Both the position numbers and the translations under genes were made by a program. Shown piece by piece: positions 16,327 through 24,232 of a stretch of DNA of 26,666 nucleotides. The notes beneath the pieces were generated by a model that ran no database searches, had not been told where the DNA came from, and saw only the letters and a list, made by a program, of their open reading frames with translations. The stretch's first letter is position 1, and the number at the start of each line of letters is the position of its first letter. Origin of the DNA: GCA-2861595 sp035525365 (GTDB lineage Bacteria > Actinomycetota > Acidimicrobiia > Acidimicrobiales > GCA-2861595); assembly GCA_035525365.1 (NCBI GenBank), contig DATLEK010000125.1:1-26666 (forward strand), in the 5' to 3' direction.

Positions 16327-17672
16327 CACAGAGGGGTGTTGGCGTGGCGCCGGTCGGGCAGGATCTCCCGCTTGGAGGCCAGAGCGGCAAAGGCGGCGGC
16401 GACCACCCGACGGGTGGAGGCCGGCTCGATCACGTCGTCGAGAAAGCCGCGCTCCGCGGCCATGACCGGCGAGCAGAACTTGGCCGAGTACTCGGCCTCC
16501 AGACCGGCCCGCTCGGCCGGTCCCGGCTTGCGCTTGCCGTGGAGCACCTGGACGGCCCCCGCTGCCCCCATCACGGCCACCTCGGCGCTGGGCCAGGCGA
16601 AGCAGGCGTCGCTGCCGAGGCCCTTGGAGTCCATGACGATGTAGGCCCCTCCGTAGGCCTTTCGCAGCGCCACCGATACCCGGGGAACGGTGGCCGCGGC
16701 ATAGGCGTGCACGAGCTGCGCTCCATGACGGATCATCCCCCGCCACTCGATGTCCTTTCCGGGCTGGAACCCGGGGGTGTCGACCAGGGTGAGGAGCGGG
16801 ATGTTGAAGGCGTCGCACAGCTGGACGAACCTGGCCGCCTTGCGGGAGCTGTCGATGTCGAGGGTGCCGGCCATGACACAGGGCTGGTTGGCCACCACGC
16901 CCACGGGCTGGCCGGCCACGGTGGCCAGCCCGGTGACCACGTTGGGTGCATGCAGTGCCCGCACCTCGAGGAACGACCCGTCGTCGGTGACGTCGGTGAT
17001 GACCGCCCGTATGTCGTAGGAGGTGGCCGCCTCGGTGGGAACGGCGGTGGCCGCGGCGGCACAGTCGCGGTCGACGGGATCGTCGGTCCACTGCGCCGGC
17101 GGCAACTCACCGTTGTTGGGGGGGAAGTAGGACAGAAGGTCGAGGGCTGTCTCAAGGGCGGCTTCCTCGTCGGGTGCGGTGGCCCACGCCACGCCGGTAC
17201 GGGTGGAATGCACGCTGGCCGAGCCGAGAGTCTCATGGTCGACGTCGGCGCCGGTGAACCGGCGAACGGCGTTGGGGCCGCTGACGTAGGAGAACGCCGA
17301 GGTCGTCATCACCACGATGTCGGCCAGCCCCAACATGAGCGCCGGCCCGGCCAGGCATGGACCTTTGACCACCAGAGCGACAGGCACCACACCCGACGCC
17401 GCCACCAGGGCACGGGCCACCCGGCCCCACGCGTGCAGAGACGCCACGCCGTGGGAGATGTCGGCGCCCGAGCTGGCCACCGTGCCGAGCACCGGCACAC
17501 CCAGTTCGGTGGCGGCCAGGATGAGGCGTTCCAGGGTGTCGCCTTCGGCCGGGCCGATGGCGCCCCGGTGCTCACCGCCCTCGAGGTGGAACCGGGCGAT
17601 GGTGCGGCCGTCCAACTCGGTGATCTCCGCGGTGGCGGCGGAGGCACGGCGGGCGGCCAGAAGAAGGGTCAC
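16326..17672 (-). CDS. Acyl-CoA carboxylase carboxyltransferase (AccD6/PccB-like beta subunit)
   Basis: A 448-residue carboxyltransferase with two crotonase-like halves. The second half is strongly conserved (NQPCVMAGTLDIDSSRKAARFVQLCDAF, LVDTPGFQPG, RKAYGGAYIVMDSKGLGSD, FAWPSAEVAVMGAAGAV). The first half is shorter and more divergent than in PccB-type enzymes (about 530 residues) and starts directly in the core. It should transfer carboxyl from carboxybiotin to acetyl-CoA, giving malonyl-CoA for this operon, as AccD6 does in the mycobacterial fabD-acpM-kasA-kasB-accD6 cluster. It starts with GTG overlapping the fabF stop (GTGA). No biotin carboxylase gene is in the window, so that subunit must come from elsewhere. 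Confidence 0.9.
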   Translation of the reverse strand: MTLLLAARRASAATAEITELDGRTIARFHLEGGEHRGAIGPAEGDTLERLILAATELGVPVLGTVASSGADISHGVASLHAWGRVARALVAASGVVPVALVVKGPCLAGPALMLGLADIVVMTTSAFSYVSGPNAVRRFTGADVDHETLGSASVHSTRTGVAWATAPDEEAALETALDLLSYFPPNNGELPPAQWTDDPVDRDCAAAATAVPTEAATSYDIRAVITDVTDDGSFLEVRALHAPNVVTGLATVAGQPVGVVANQPCVMAGTLDIDSSRKAARFVQLCDAFNIPLLTLVDTPGFQPGKDIEWRGMIRHGAQLVHAYAAATVPRVSVALRKAYGGAYIVMDSKGLGSDACFAWPSAEVAVMGAAGAVQVLHGKRKPGPAERAGLEAEYSAKFCSPVMAAERGFLDDVIEPASTRRVVAAAFAALASKREILPDRRHANTPL

Positions 17673-18922
17673 TCCGGGAAGCCGGCGACGACCAGGGTGG
17701 CGTTGTGGCCTCCGAAACCGAAGGAGTTGGACAGCACGGGGCCGCTGACCTCACGGGGCGAGCCGGCGACGATGTCGACGGTGATAGCCGAATCGGTGCG
17801 GTCGTGGTTGGCCGTGGGAGGGACCAGGCCGGCGGCAGACGAGAGCACGGCGGCCACCGCCTCCACCGCGCCGGCGGCGCCGATGCAGTGACCGGTGACG
17901 CCCTTGGTGGAGGTGACGGGAGGTGCGGAGCCGGCGAAGGCCTTGACAATGGCCTCGGCCTCGGCGGCATCGTTGAGCGGGGTGGAGGTGCCGTGGGAGT
18001 TCACGTGGCCGATGTCGGCCGGCGCGAGGCCGGCGTCCTCCAAGGCGAGCTCCATGCAGGCCACGGCCCCGCTGCCGTCGGGCGTGGGGGCGGTGATGTG
18101 GTGGGCGTCGGAGTTGCGGCCGTAACCGAGTATCTCGCCGTAGATACGGGCGCCGCGGGCTTCGGCACGGTCCCACCGCTCCAGAACGAGGAACGCCGCG
18201 CCTTCGCCCATGACGAAGCCGTCACGGTCGGGGTCGAACGGGCGGGAGGCGCGCGCCGGATCGTCGGAGCGGTTGGACAGCGCGCCCATCCGGGCGAAAG
18301 AAGCCAGCGCGATCGGCGTGATGGCGGCCTCGGCCCCACCGGCCATGACCACGTCGGCCGAGCCCTCGTGGATCAGCCGGGTGGCCTCTCCGATGGCGTG
18401 GGTGCCGGCGGCACACGCGGTGGTGACGCAGAAGTTGGGCCCCTTCCAGCCGTGGCGCATGGCGATGAGGGCGGCGGTGGCGTTGGACATCATCATCGGC
18501 ACCAGAAAGGGGCTGACCCGCGACGGGCCCTTGGCGAAAAGGATCTTCTCCTCCTCCTCCTGGGTCCAGAGCCCACCCACACCGGTGCCGGCCACCACTG
18601 CGCAGCGGTTGGGGTCGGCCCCGAGGTCCCCGGCGTCGGCCAGGGCGTCGGTGGCGGCGGCGAAACCGAGCTGGCTCACCCGGTCGGCCCGGCGGGCCTC
18701 CTTGTGGCCGAGATAGGCGCCGGCATCGAAGTCGTGCACCTCGCAGGCGAAAGCCACCGGAAGGTCAGACGCGTCGAAGCGGCTGATGGGGGCGGCGGTG
18801 GGCCTGCCCTCCAAAAGCGTGGACCAGAAAGTGGCCACGTCGTTGCCGGCTGGCGTCTTCACGCCCATACCGGTGACGGCGATGCGGGGGCGCCCCCGGT
18901 GGTCCGTGGGGGTGGATCCCAT
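17669..18922 (-). CDS. fabF: 3-oxoacyl-ACP synthase II (KasA/FabF type)
   Basis: A 417-residue condensing enzyme that extends acyl-ACP with malonyl-ACP. The Cys-His-His triad is complete: C170 in TTACAAGTHAIGEA, H310 in NSHGTSTPLNDAAE and H345 in STKGVTGHCIGAAGA, with K340. The N terminus (RIAVTGMGVKTPAGND) and C terminus (NSFGFGGHNATLVV) are standard. It begins 3 bp after the acyl carrier protein gene and overlaps the carboxyltransferase gene by 4 bp. KasA/KasB are the mycobacterial counterparts; which chain lengths it handles cannot be told. Confidence 0.96.
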   Translation of the reverse strand: MGSTPTDHRGRPRIAVTGMGVKTPAGNDVATFWSTLLEGRPTAAPISRFDASDLPVAFACEVHDFDAGAYLGHKEARRADRVSQLGFAAATDALADAGDLGADPNRCAVVAGTGVGGLWTQEEEEKILFAKGPSRVSPFLVPMMMSNATAALIAMRHGWKGPNFCVTTACAAGTHAIGEATRLIHEGSADVVMAGGAEAAITPIALASFARMGALSNRSDDPARASRPFDPDRDGFVMGEGAAFLVLERWDRAEARGARIYGEILGYGRNSDAHHITAPTPDGSGAVACMELALEDAGLAPADIGHVNSHGTSTPLNDAAEAEAIVKAFAGSAPPVTSTKGVTGHCIGAAGAVEAVAAVLSSAAGLVPPTANHDRTDSAITVDIVAGSPREVSGPVLSNSFGFGGHNATLVVAGFPE

Positions 18923-18925
18923 GGC

Positions 18926-19177
18926 TCAGGTGCCCACGGCGAGCTTGCCGATGACCACGTCGACGGCCTCGCTCACCGTCTTGATGTCGCCCAGCTCGTC
19001 CTCGGGGATGGTGATCTCGAAGCGCTCCTCGAGGGCCATCACCAGCTCGACCAGGTCGAGGCTGTCGGCGTCCAGGTCGTCCTTGAAGTTGGCCTCCTCG
19101 ACCACCACGTCCGGCGACACGCCGAGAACCTCGACGGCTGCTTCCTTCAGTGACTCCAGTACCTGTGTGCGTTCCAT
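18926..19177 (-). CDS. acpP: Acyl carrier protein
   Basis: An 83-residue acidic four-helix carrier. The phosphopantetheine attachment Ser is S39 in DLDADSLDLVEL; ALEERFEITIPEDE is the standard helix II-III region. It carries all intermediates of the surrounding FAS-II enzymes. Two in-frame ATGs exist, at 19183 and 19177. AAAGGA lies only 2 bases from the first but 8 from the second, so 19177 (MERTQVLESL) is the better start. There is a 46-bp gap from fabG, the largest inside the operon. Confidence 0.96.
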   Translation of the reverse strand: MERTQVLESLKEAAVEVLGVSPDVVVEEANFKDDLDADSLDLVELVMALEERFEITIPEDELGDIKTVSEAVDVVIGKLAVGT

Positions 19178-19223
19178 GATCATGATCCTTTCATTCGGTG
19201 TCGATCTTGGTTTTCAGTTGGTT

Positions 19224-20069
19224 TCAATGGCCCATACCCAGGCCGCCGTCGATGGGCACGACGGCTCCGGTGATGTAGGCGGCGGGTTCGGAGCAGAGGA
19301 AGGCGATGAGGGCACCGACCTCGTCGGTGGTGCCCATCCGGCCCAGGGGAACCTGGGCGCAGAACTCAGCCCGCCGCTGCTCGGACAGAGCGTCGGTCAT
19401 CGCCGTGGCGATGGGACCCGGCGTCACCACGTTGCAGGTTACGTTGCGGGCGGCCAGCTCCCGCGCTACCGAGCGGGAGAAGCCGATGAGGCCCGCCTTG
19501 GCGGCGGCGTAGTTGGCCTGGCCGGCCGACCCGGACAGGGCGGTCACCGAGCTGACGTTCACGATGCGTCCCCACCTGGCCTTGACCATGCCCGGCACGG
19601 CACGGCGGGTGACGTGGAAGGCGCCGTCGAGGCTGGTGGCCATTACCCGGCGCCACTGCTCGTCGGACATGCGCATGAGGAGCCCGTCGGCGTTGACGCC
19701 CGCGTTGTTCACGAGCACGGTCACGGGGCCGAAGGCCTCCTCCACCGCTGTGTAGGCCGCTTCCACCGCGGCCACGTCGGTGACGTCGATCTGAACGGCG
19801 ATGCCACCGATGCCGGCGGCGGCCTTCTCGGCGCTCTCACGGTCCTTGCCGTAGCCGACGGCGACACGGCACCCGCCGGCGGCCAATGCCGCGGCGGCAG
19901 CCTGTCCGATCCCCCCGGACCCACCGGTGACGAACGCTACGCGTTCGATGTTGTTTCCCCGGCCGGGGCCCCAACCCCGGCCTCCTCGCCGAAGCGGGGC
20001 CCCATCCCCGCCGGCGCCGTGGCCGGTGCTCTCGTCAGGCGACGCCGGGTCGCCGGCGTCGTCGGTCAT
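19224..20069 (-). CDS. fabG: 3-oxoacyl-ACP reductase with a Gly-rich N-terminal extension
   Basis: A 281-residue SDR that reduces 3-oxoacyl-ACP with NADPH. The Rossmann motif TGGSGGIG is at 48-55, NNAG at 121-124, and the catalytic S174, Y187 and K191 are in NVSSVTALSGSAGQANYAAAK. The C terminus PIDGGLGMGH is typical. The start overlaps the fabH stop as ATGA, so the first 40 residues (Asp/Gly/Arg-rich, ending RGWGPGRGNN) are likely real; this is longer than the roughly 20-residue tail of mycobacterial MabA. The extension is low-complexity and probably disordered. A downstream start close to IERVAFVTGG cannot be excluded. Confidence 0.93.
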   Translation of the reverse strand: MTDDAGDPASPDESTGHGAGGDGAPLRRGGRGWGPGRGNNIERVAFVTGGSGGIGQAAAAALAAGGCRVAVGYGKDRESAEKAAAGIGGIAVQIDVTDVAAVEAAYTAVEEAFGPVTVLVNNAGVNADGLLMRMSDEQWRRVMATSLDGAFHVTRRAVPGMVKARWGRIVNVSSVTALSGSAGQANYAAAKAGLIGFSRSVARELAARNVTCNVVTPGPIATAMTDALSEQRRAEFCAQVPLGRMGTTDEVGALIAFLCSEPAAYITGAVVPIDGGLGMGH

Positions 20070-21004
20070 GAGCGGCCCTCCCAGCGCAGGACGGCGCTGG
20101 CCCAGGTCATGCCGGCGCCGAAGCCGGAGAGAAGGACGACGTTCCCGTCCTTCAAACGGCCCTCCTCGGCCGCCTCGGCCAGGGCCATGGGGATGGAAGC
20201 AGCCGACGTGTTGCCATAGCGGTCGATGTTGACGGCGGTGCGCTCGGCTCCGATACCCAGGCGGGTACCGCAGGCCTCGATGATGCGGATGTTGGCCTGA
20301 TGGGGCACGAACAGGTCGACATCGGCCGGCGTGAGGCCGGCCCGCTCCAGCGTGACCGCGGCCGACTCGACCACGATGCGCACCGCCCGGCGGAAGACCT
20401 CTTTTCCTTCCATCTCGATGAAACGACCGCCGATCGGGATCTCCAGCAGAGACGCGACCGAGCCGTCACAACCCAGGTCCCAGGACAGCAGGCCCCGGTC
20501 CGGTGAGGCCGAGGGCGTGATCACGGCGGCGCCGGCGCCGTCGCCGAACAGGATGCGCGTGCCCCTGTCGTCCGGGTCGGTGATGCGGGTGAGCGTTTCC
20601 GCGCCGATCACCAGAGCAGGCTGGCCGGGCGCCATCCCCGCCGCCGCCACCAGCCCGTAGACGAAGCCCGAGCACGCCGCGGCCAGGTCGAAGGCACCAC
20701 AGTGCAGGCCGAGAGCGTCCTGGACGAGGGCCGCGGTGGCCGGCATGGCCTGCACCGGGGTGCAGGTGGCCACCACCAGCAGGCCGATGTCGGCCGGTGA
20801 GATATTGGCGTCCTTGATCGCCGCCGCGCCGGCGGTGACGGCAAGAGTGACGGTGTCCTCGCCGGGTGCGGCCACCCGCCGTTCGCGGATGCCGGTGCGC
20901 TCGACGATCCATTCGTCGCTGGTGTCGAGGACCGCCTCCAGGTCGGCGTTGGTCAGGCGCTGCTCCGGCACCGCGGTGCCGAGGCCGGCGATGGCAATAC
21001 CCAC
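20066..21004 (-). CDS. fabH: 3-oxoacyl-ACP synthase III
   Basis: A 312-residue initiating condensing enzyme that joins a starter acyl-CoA to malonyl-ACP. The Cys-His-Asn triad is C111 (LAAACSGFVYGL), H235 (FVPHQANIRII) and N265 (YGNTSAASIP); TSDEWIVERTGIRERR and FGDGAGAAV are also standard. The frame is open far upstream, but the GTG at 21004 yields the normal N terminus (MGIAIAGLGTAVPEQRLTN) and lies 8 bp after the preceding gene. It overlaps fabG by four bases. The starter preference (acetyl or branched) cannot be judged. Confidence 0.95.
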   Translation of the reverse strand: MGIAIAGLGTAVPEQRLTNADLEAVLDTSDEWIVERTGIRERRVAAPGEDTVTLAVTAGAAAIKDANISPADIGLLVVATCTPVQAMPATAALVQDALGLHCGAFDLAAACSGFVYGLVAAAGMAPGQPALVIGAETLTRITDPDDRGTRILFGDGAGAAVITPSASPDRGLLSWDLGCDGSVASLLEIPIGGRFIEMEGKEVFRRAVRIVVESAAVTLERAGLTPADVDLFVPHQANIRIIEACGTRLGIGAERTAVNIDRYGNTSAASIPMALAEAAEEGRLKDGNVVLLSGFGAGMTWASAVLRWEGRS

Positions 21005-21012
21005 GTGCAGCC

Positions 21013-21297
21013 CTATACGACTCGGAGCCAGGCGACCGGCTGGCCTTCCCGGACCCGCTCCCCAGGGTGGGCGAGCATCCCCATGAGAAAGCCGGTGAAG
21101 GCACTGCGGACAGGCAGGGCCTTGCCGCTGGCCTTGACCACGCCCACCACCTGGCCCTCGGTGACCAGCTGGCCCTCCGCCTCTGTGACGGTGTCGCCCT
21201 CTGGGGCCGTGGGCTCGAACACGCCCACGGCAGGAGCGAGGATGACCCGCTCGGGGACGCGTAGCTCTTCGCCATGGACCATGGTGAGCGGGCTCAA
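21013..21297 (-). CDS. Degenerate biotinyl/lipoyl-domain protein without the attachment motif
   Basis: A 94-residue single-domain protein with the flattened beta-barrel pattern of biotin/lipoyl carriers: VILAPAVGVFEPTAPEGDTV, TEGQVVGVVKASGKALPVRSAFTG and LAHPGERVREGQPVAWLRVV. The hairpin that should carry AMKM reads ASGK. Counting from the conserved Val and Gly after the hairpin, the biotinyl-lysine position is Gly58, and the nearest lysine is K59. So it is probably not biotinylated in the normal way. The TTG start has GGAGG 7 bases upstream and overlaps the fabD stop (TTGA). Placed in a fab operon with a carboxyltransferase, it may be a structural or regulatory carboxylase subunit; function unproven. 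Confidence 0.8.
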   Translation of the reverse strand: MSPLTMVHGEELRVPERVILAPAVGVFEPTAPEGDTVTEAEGQLVTEGQVVGVVKASGKALPVRSAFTGFLMGMLAHPGERVREGQPVAWLRVV

Positions 21298-22223
21298 GAG
21301 AAAACCTCCGAATTGTTGGGCGCGGAACTTGGGGGTGAGACTTCGATGCTGCGAACAGGGATACCGGGAACAATGCGGCGGGCCAGCCCGGCCAGGGTGG
21401 TGCCGGGCCCCACCTCGACCAGCTCGGTGGCGCCGAGGCCGACGAGTGTCTCGACTGACTGGCGCCAGCGCACCGGGCGAACGAGGTGGTCGGCCAGCCG
21501 GGTCCGCCAGCCCTCGGCGTCGACGCTGGCGAGGCCGTCACCGTTGGACACCACCGGAGCGACGGGATCGGACAGATCGACTCTTGCCAGCTCACGGGTG
21601 AAGGCCACGCGGGCGTCGTCCATCAGCGGCGTGTGAAAAGCCCCGCCCACCGGCAACCTCGAGGTGCGCCGTACACCGATGGCGGCCGCCCGCTCCAGGG
21701 CGGCGTCGACACCGGCGGGGGTTCCGGCTACGACCACCTGGCCGGGGGCATTCTCGTTGGCGACCCAGCATGCGCCGGCGACGGCGTCACAGGACTCCTT
21801 GGCCTGCTCGAGGGTGGCGCCGAGCAGAGCGGCCATGGCCCCCGGACGGCGCTCGGCCGCCTCCTGGGTGTGGCGGGCACGGGCGGAGGCGAGGCGGATC
21901 CCGTCGTCGAAGGCGAGAACCTTCGAGGCGATGAGGGCGGTGATCTGTCCCAGCGAGTGGCCGGCGAACCCGACCGGCGCCGCCATGGTGGGTGCCGCCG
22001 CCTCCCACGCCATGAGGGAGGCGATGAGCACGGTGAGCTGGGCGTTGTCGGTGCGATCCAGATCGGCGGAGGGATCGAGCAACAGGTCGGCGAGGGACCG
22101 GCCCAGAGCGGATTCAGCCCGCTCGACCACCGACCAGGCCGGGTGCTCCTGCCATCTCTCACCCAGGCCGTGGCGCTGGGCGCCCTGGCCGGGGAACATC
22201 ACACCGATTTTTGCTTCTGGCAC
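21294..22223 (-). CDS. fabD: Malonyl-CoA:ACP transacylase
   Basis: A 309-residue acyltransferase that loads malonate onto acyl carrier protein. MFPGQGAQ near the N terminus, the nucleophile S90 in FAGHSLGQITAL and H197 in GAFHTPLM form the catalytic set; SNGDGLASVDAEGWRTRLADHLVRPVRW is the usual C-terminal block. I choose the GTG at 22223 because GAGGGG lies 9 bases upstream; an ATG at 22232 directly abuts that sequence. It is the first gene of a nine-gene minus-strand operon, divergent from a double-MerR regulator gene. Confidence 0.95.
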   Translation of the reverse strand: MPEAKIGVMFPGQGAQRHGLGERWQEHPAWSVVERAESALGRSLADLLLDPSADLDRTDNAQLTVLIASLMAWEAAAPTMAAPVGFAGHSLGQITALIASKVLAFDDGIRLASARARHTQEAAERRPGAMAALLGATLEQAKESCDAVAGACWVANENAPGQVVVAGTPAGVDAALERAAAIGVRRTSRLPVGGAFHTPLMDDARVAFTRELARVDLSDPVAPVVSNGDGLASVDAEGWRTRLADHLVRPVRWRQSVETLVGLGATELVEVGPGTTLAGLARRIVPGIPVRSIEVSPPSSAPNNSEVFS

Positions 22224-22281
22224 GCGACACATCCCCTCAGCCTGTGACGACTCCCTCTCCGACCCGCCTCTACGCCGCATG

Positions 22282-22323
22282 GTTACACACATCCGTCCAA
22301 CCATTGGATGAATCCATAGTAAC
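22282..22323. promoter_or_regulatory. Palindrome-rich candidate operator between fabD and the MerR-type gene
   Basis: The 111-bp divergent intergenic region holds two overlapping dyads, TCCAA-CCA-TTGGA (22296-22308) and TGGAT-GA-ATCCA (22305-22316), bounded by GTTAC (22282-22286) and GTAAC (22319-22323). This locally AT-rich block is the natural binding site for the neighbouring regulator and could serve both promoters. I cannot assign a confident fabD promoter. Confidence 0.45.
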
Positions 22324-22325
22324 GT
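22320..22325 (+). promoter_or_regulatory. Candidate -10 box (TAACGT) of the MerR-type gene
   Basis: TAACGT ends 9 bp before the ATG at 22335, with no ribosome-binding site, as expected for a leaderless message. It shares TAACGTCGG with the region before hemE and overlaps the GTAAC arm of the dyad, so a protein bound there would block the promoter. Confidence 0.35.
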
Positions 22326-22334
22326 CGGTCCCGG

Positions 22335-23096
22335 ATGCCGGATTACCGCGTGGAGGAGTTGGCCGCCGAGGCCGACGTCAGCGTCGACCTGGTGCGCTCC
22401 TACCAGTGGAAAGGACTGATCCCCCCTCCCCGGCATCAGGGTCGTGTGGCTCTCTACGGCCCGCGCCACCTGGACCGGCTGCGGGTGATCAGGGAGCTGA
22501 AGGAAGAAGGTCACTCCCTCCGGGTGATCGCCACCATGGTGGCCGGCGACGCCAGCGGCCGGCGCCGGAGCCGTCCGGCGGGCTCGGCCGGCGACGAGGA
22601 GCGGTTCAACCTGGCCGAGCTGGCCGAACGGGCGCGGGTGCCTCCAGGGCTGCTGCGGTCGCTCGAAGCCTCGGGCCTGCTCCGGCCCCTCAACATCGAC
22701 GACGGCCGGCGCTACACCACCGGCGACGTGCGGGCGGTACGCATGGTCCTCAGCCTGGTGGGAGCCGGCGTTCCCATGGACGAGTTCATGGAGGTGGCCC
22801 GGACGCAGATAAATGCCGCTTCGAGCGTGGCCGAAGGAGCCGTGGAGCTGTTCCTGCGCTACGTGCGCCAGCCGCTGGTGGATGCCCACCTCGCCCCCGA
22901 CGAGGAGGCCGACCGGCTGGTCACCGCCTTCCGGCTCATGCTCCACGCAGCAACCGAGCTGGTGGCCTACAACATCCAGCGCATGATGCTCAATCTGGTG
23001 GAGGGTGAGATCGAGCGCCTCGGCACCGGTGCCGAGCAGGAGGCCTTCCGGCGCGAGGTGGCCCGGCGACGTCTCGAAGTGGTCTTCCGCGGGTAG
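22335..23096 (+). CDS. Transcriptional regulator with two MerR-type helix-turn-helix domains
   Basis: A 253-residue protein. Residues 3-68 form a MerR-like winged helix (YRVEELAAEADVSVDLVRSY, KGLIPPPRHQGRVALYG, LRVIRELKEEGHSL). Residues 91-158 form a second one (FNLAELAERARVPPGLLRSL, SGLLRPLNIDDGRRYTTGDV, MVLSLVGAGVPMDEFMEV). An Arg/Gly-rich linker joins them. The rest, residues 160-253, is helical and may be an effector-binding or dimerisation region. Divergent placement next to the fab operon and the dyads between the genes suggest that it controls fatty-acid synthesis, perhaps sensing an acyl compound; that is inference. Most MerR proteins have one such domain, so the tandem arrangement is notable. 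Confidence 0.85.
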   Translation: MPDYRVEELAAEADVSVDLVRSYQWKGLIPPPRHQGRVALYGPRHLDRLRVIRELKEEGHSLRVIATMVAGDASGRRRSRPAGSAGDEERFNLAELAERARVPPGLLRSLEASGLLRPLNIDDGRRYTTGDVRAVRMVLSLVGAGVPMDEFMEVARTQINAASSVAEGAVELFLRYVRQPLVDAHLAPDEEADRLVTAFRLMLHAATELVAYNIQRMMLNLVEGEIERLGTGAEQEAFRREVARRRLEVVFRG

Positions 23097-23111
23097 ACCG
23101 AGGCGTCGGCA

Positions 23112-23125
23112 AGCCGGTTCCGGCT
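23112..23125. terminator. Short palindrome AGCCGGTTCCGGCT after the regulator gene
   Basis: A 14-bp perfect dyad followed by GTTTAT lies in the 52-bp gap between the regulator and the transglycosylase gene. It may be a weak terminator or a binding site. AAAGGGG just downstream is the transglycosylase ribosome-binding site. Confidence 0.35.
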
Positions 23126-23148
23126 GTTTATCGGTAGAAAGGGGCGCT

Positions 23149-24111
23149 ATGCAGCAGCCTGATCTGCCGAGAACGAGAAAGCGGTGCGCCGGCGCCGCGC
23201 TGGCGCTGAGCGGGCTGTTGGGCGTGGGTGCCTGCTCGGACGGAGAGGATCCCGTCGTCACCGGGCCGTCGTCAACCACATCCACGGCAGCGGCGACCAC
23301 CACGGTGGCGCCCGCCCCGCCACCGCCGCCTGTCACCACGCCGACCACCGGATCGCCCACCACCACGAGGCGGACCACCGGTGGGCGCACCGTCGACGGC
23401 CCCGCCGACGCCTCCTCGGCCGCCGGCGTCCTGGCCCGGACCGAGAGCGCCATCCGTGACCCGGCCACGCCCGAGAGCCGGCTCCAGGCCCTGGGTGAGG
23501 AGCAGCAGGTCGCCTACCGGCGGGTGGTGGAGCACCCGGACTGGCTGGAGCGGGTCGTGGCCGGTGTGCCGAAGAACCTGCAGGCCACGGTGCGGGCCAA
23601 CGTGACCGCCGGCGCCGAGCTGCGGGCCCTCACCAAACCCCGTACAGAGCTGCCCCCCTGGCGCATCGTGGCACCGGCGCCGGCGCCGGAGCTGCTGGGC
23701 TACTACAAGGCGGCAGAAGCCGAGATAGGGGTGCCCTGGCAGTACCTGGCCGCCATCCACCTGGTGGAGACCCGGATCGGCCGGATCCGTGGAACGAGCA
23801 CTGCGGGCGCCCAGGGGCCCATGCAGTTCCTGCCCTCCACCTGGACCCAGTACGGCGGCGGCGGCGACATCAACTCGAACCGCGACGCCATCTTCGCCGC
23901 CGCGAGGCTGCTGGACCGCAACGGCGCACCTGAGAACATGGCCAACGCCCTGTTCAACTACAACCGCAGCCAGCGCTACGTCACCGCGGTGACCGCCTAC
24001 GCCGAGCAGATGCGGGGCGACGAGCGAGCCTACTTCGGCTACTACCACTGGCAGGTCTTCTACCGCCTGGTCGAAGGCGACCGGCTCCTCCCCGTGGGCT
24101 ACGGCTCCTAG
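23149..24111 (+). CDS. Lipoprotein lytic murein transglycosylase (SLT-like)
   Basis: A 320-residue exported protein. The N terminus has a basic start (RTRKR), a hydrophobic stretch and a lipobox VGAC, so C29 is probably the lipid-anchored residue. Residues 36-80 are a Thr/Pro-rich spacer across the wall. The catalytic domain is at about 180-310: E207 in YLAAIHLVETRIGRIRG is the likely acid, followed by AGAQGPMQFLPSTW, NSNRDAIFAAARLL and ALFNYNRSQRYV, typical of SLT/MltB-like folds. It should cleave peptidoglycan glycan strands. The ATG at 23149 has AAAGGGG upstream. Its lipoprotein nature links it to the altered Lnt upstream in the window. Confidence 0.9.
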   Translation: MQQPDLPRTRKRCAGAALALSGLLGVGACSDGEDPVVTGPSSTTSTAAATTTVAPAPPPPPVTTPTTGSPTTTRRTTGGRTVDGPADASSAAGVLARTESAIRDPATPESRLQALGEEQQVAYRRVVEHPDWLERVVAGVPKNLQATVRANVTAGAELRALTKPRTELPPWRIVAPAPAPELLGYYKAAEAEIGVPWQYLAAIHLVETRIGRIRGTSTAGAQGPMQFLPSTWTQYGGGGDINSNRDAIFAAARLLDRNGAPENMANALFNYNRSQRYVTAVTAYAEQMRGDERAYFGYYHWQVFYRLVEGDRLLPVGYGS

Positions 24112-24127
24112 GGCACCGTCGCCCTAG
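24108..24127 (+). terminator. Hairpin at the transglycosylase stop codon
   Basis: CTAGGGC (24108-24114) and GCCCTAG (24121-24127) form a 7-bp stem with a 6-nt loop ACCGTC; the stop codon is inside the left arm. No U tract follows, which is common for high-GC actinobacteria. Confidence 0.55.
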
Positions 24128-24153
24128 CGGTCACCCCCGGCCCCAGGGCGGGA

Positions 24154-24221
24154 CCGGCCCGGACGCGCCACTACCCGGCGACCGAGCGCCGGGTAGTGAC
24201 TTGATCATCAGGTCGGGCCGG
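24154..24221. terminator. Nested palindrome between convergent genes, likely bidirectional terminator
   Basis: An inner perfect stem CACTACCCGGCG (24169-24180) / CGCCGGGTAGTG (24187-24198) with loop ACCGAG is enclosed by an outer pair CCGGCCCG (24154-24161) / CGGGCCGG (24214-24221). It lies between the transglycosylase (plus) and the membrane protein gene (minus), the expected place for a two-way terminator. Confidence 0.65.
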
Positions 24222-24232
24222 AGCCCGAGTGG

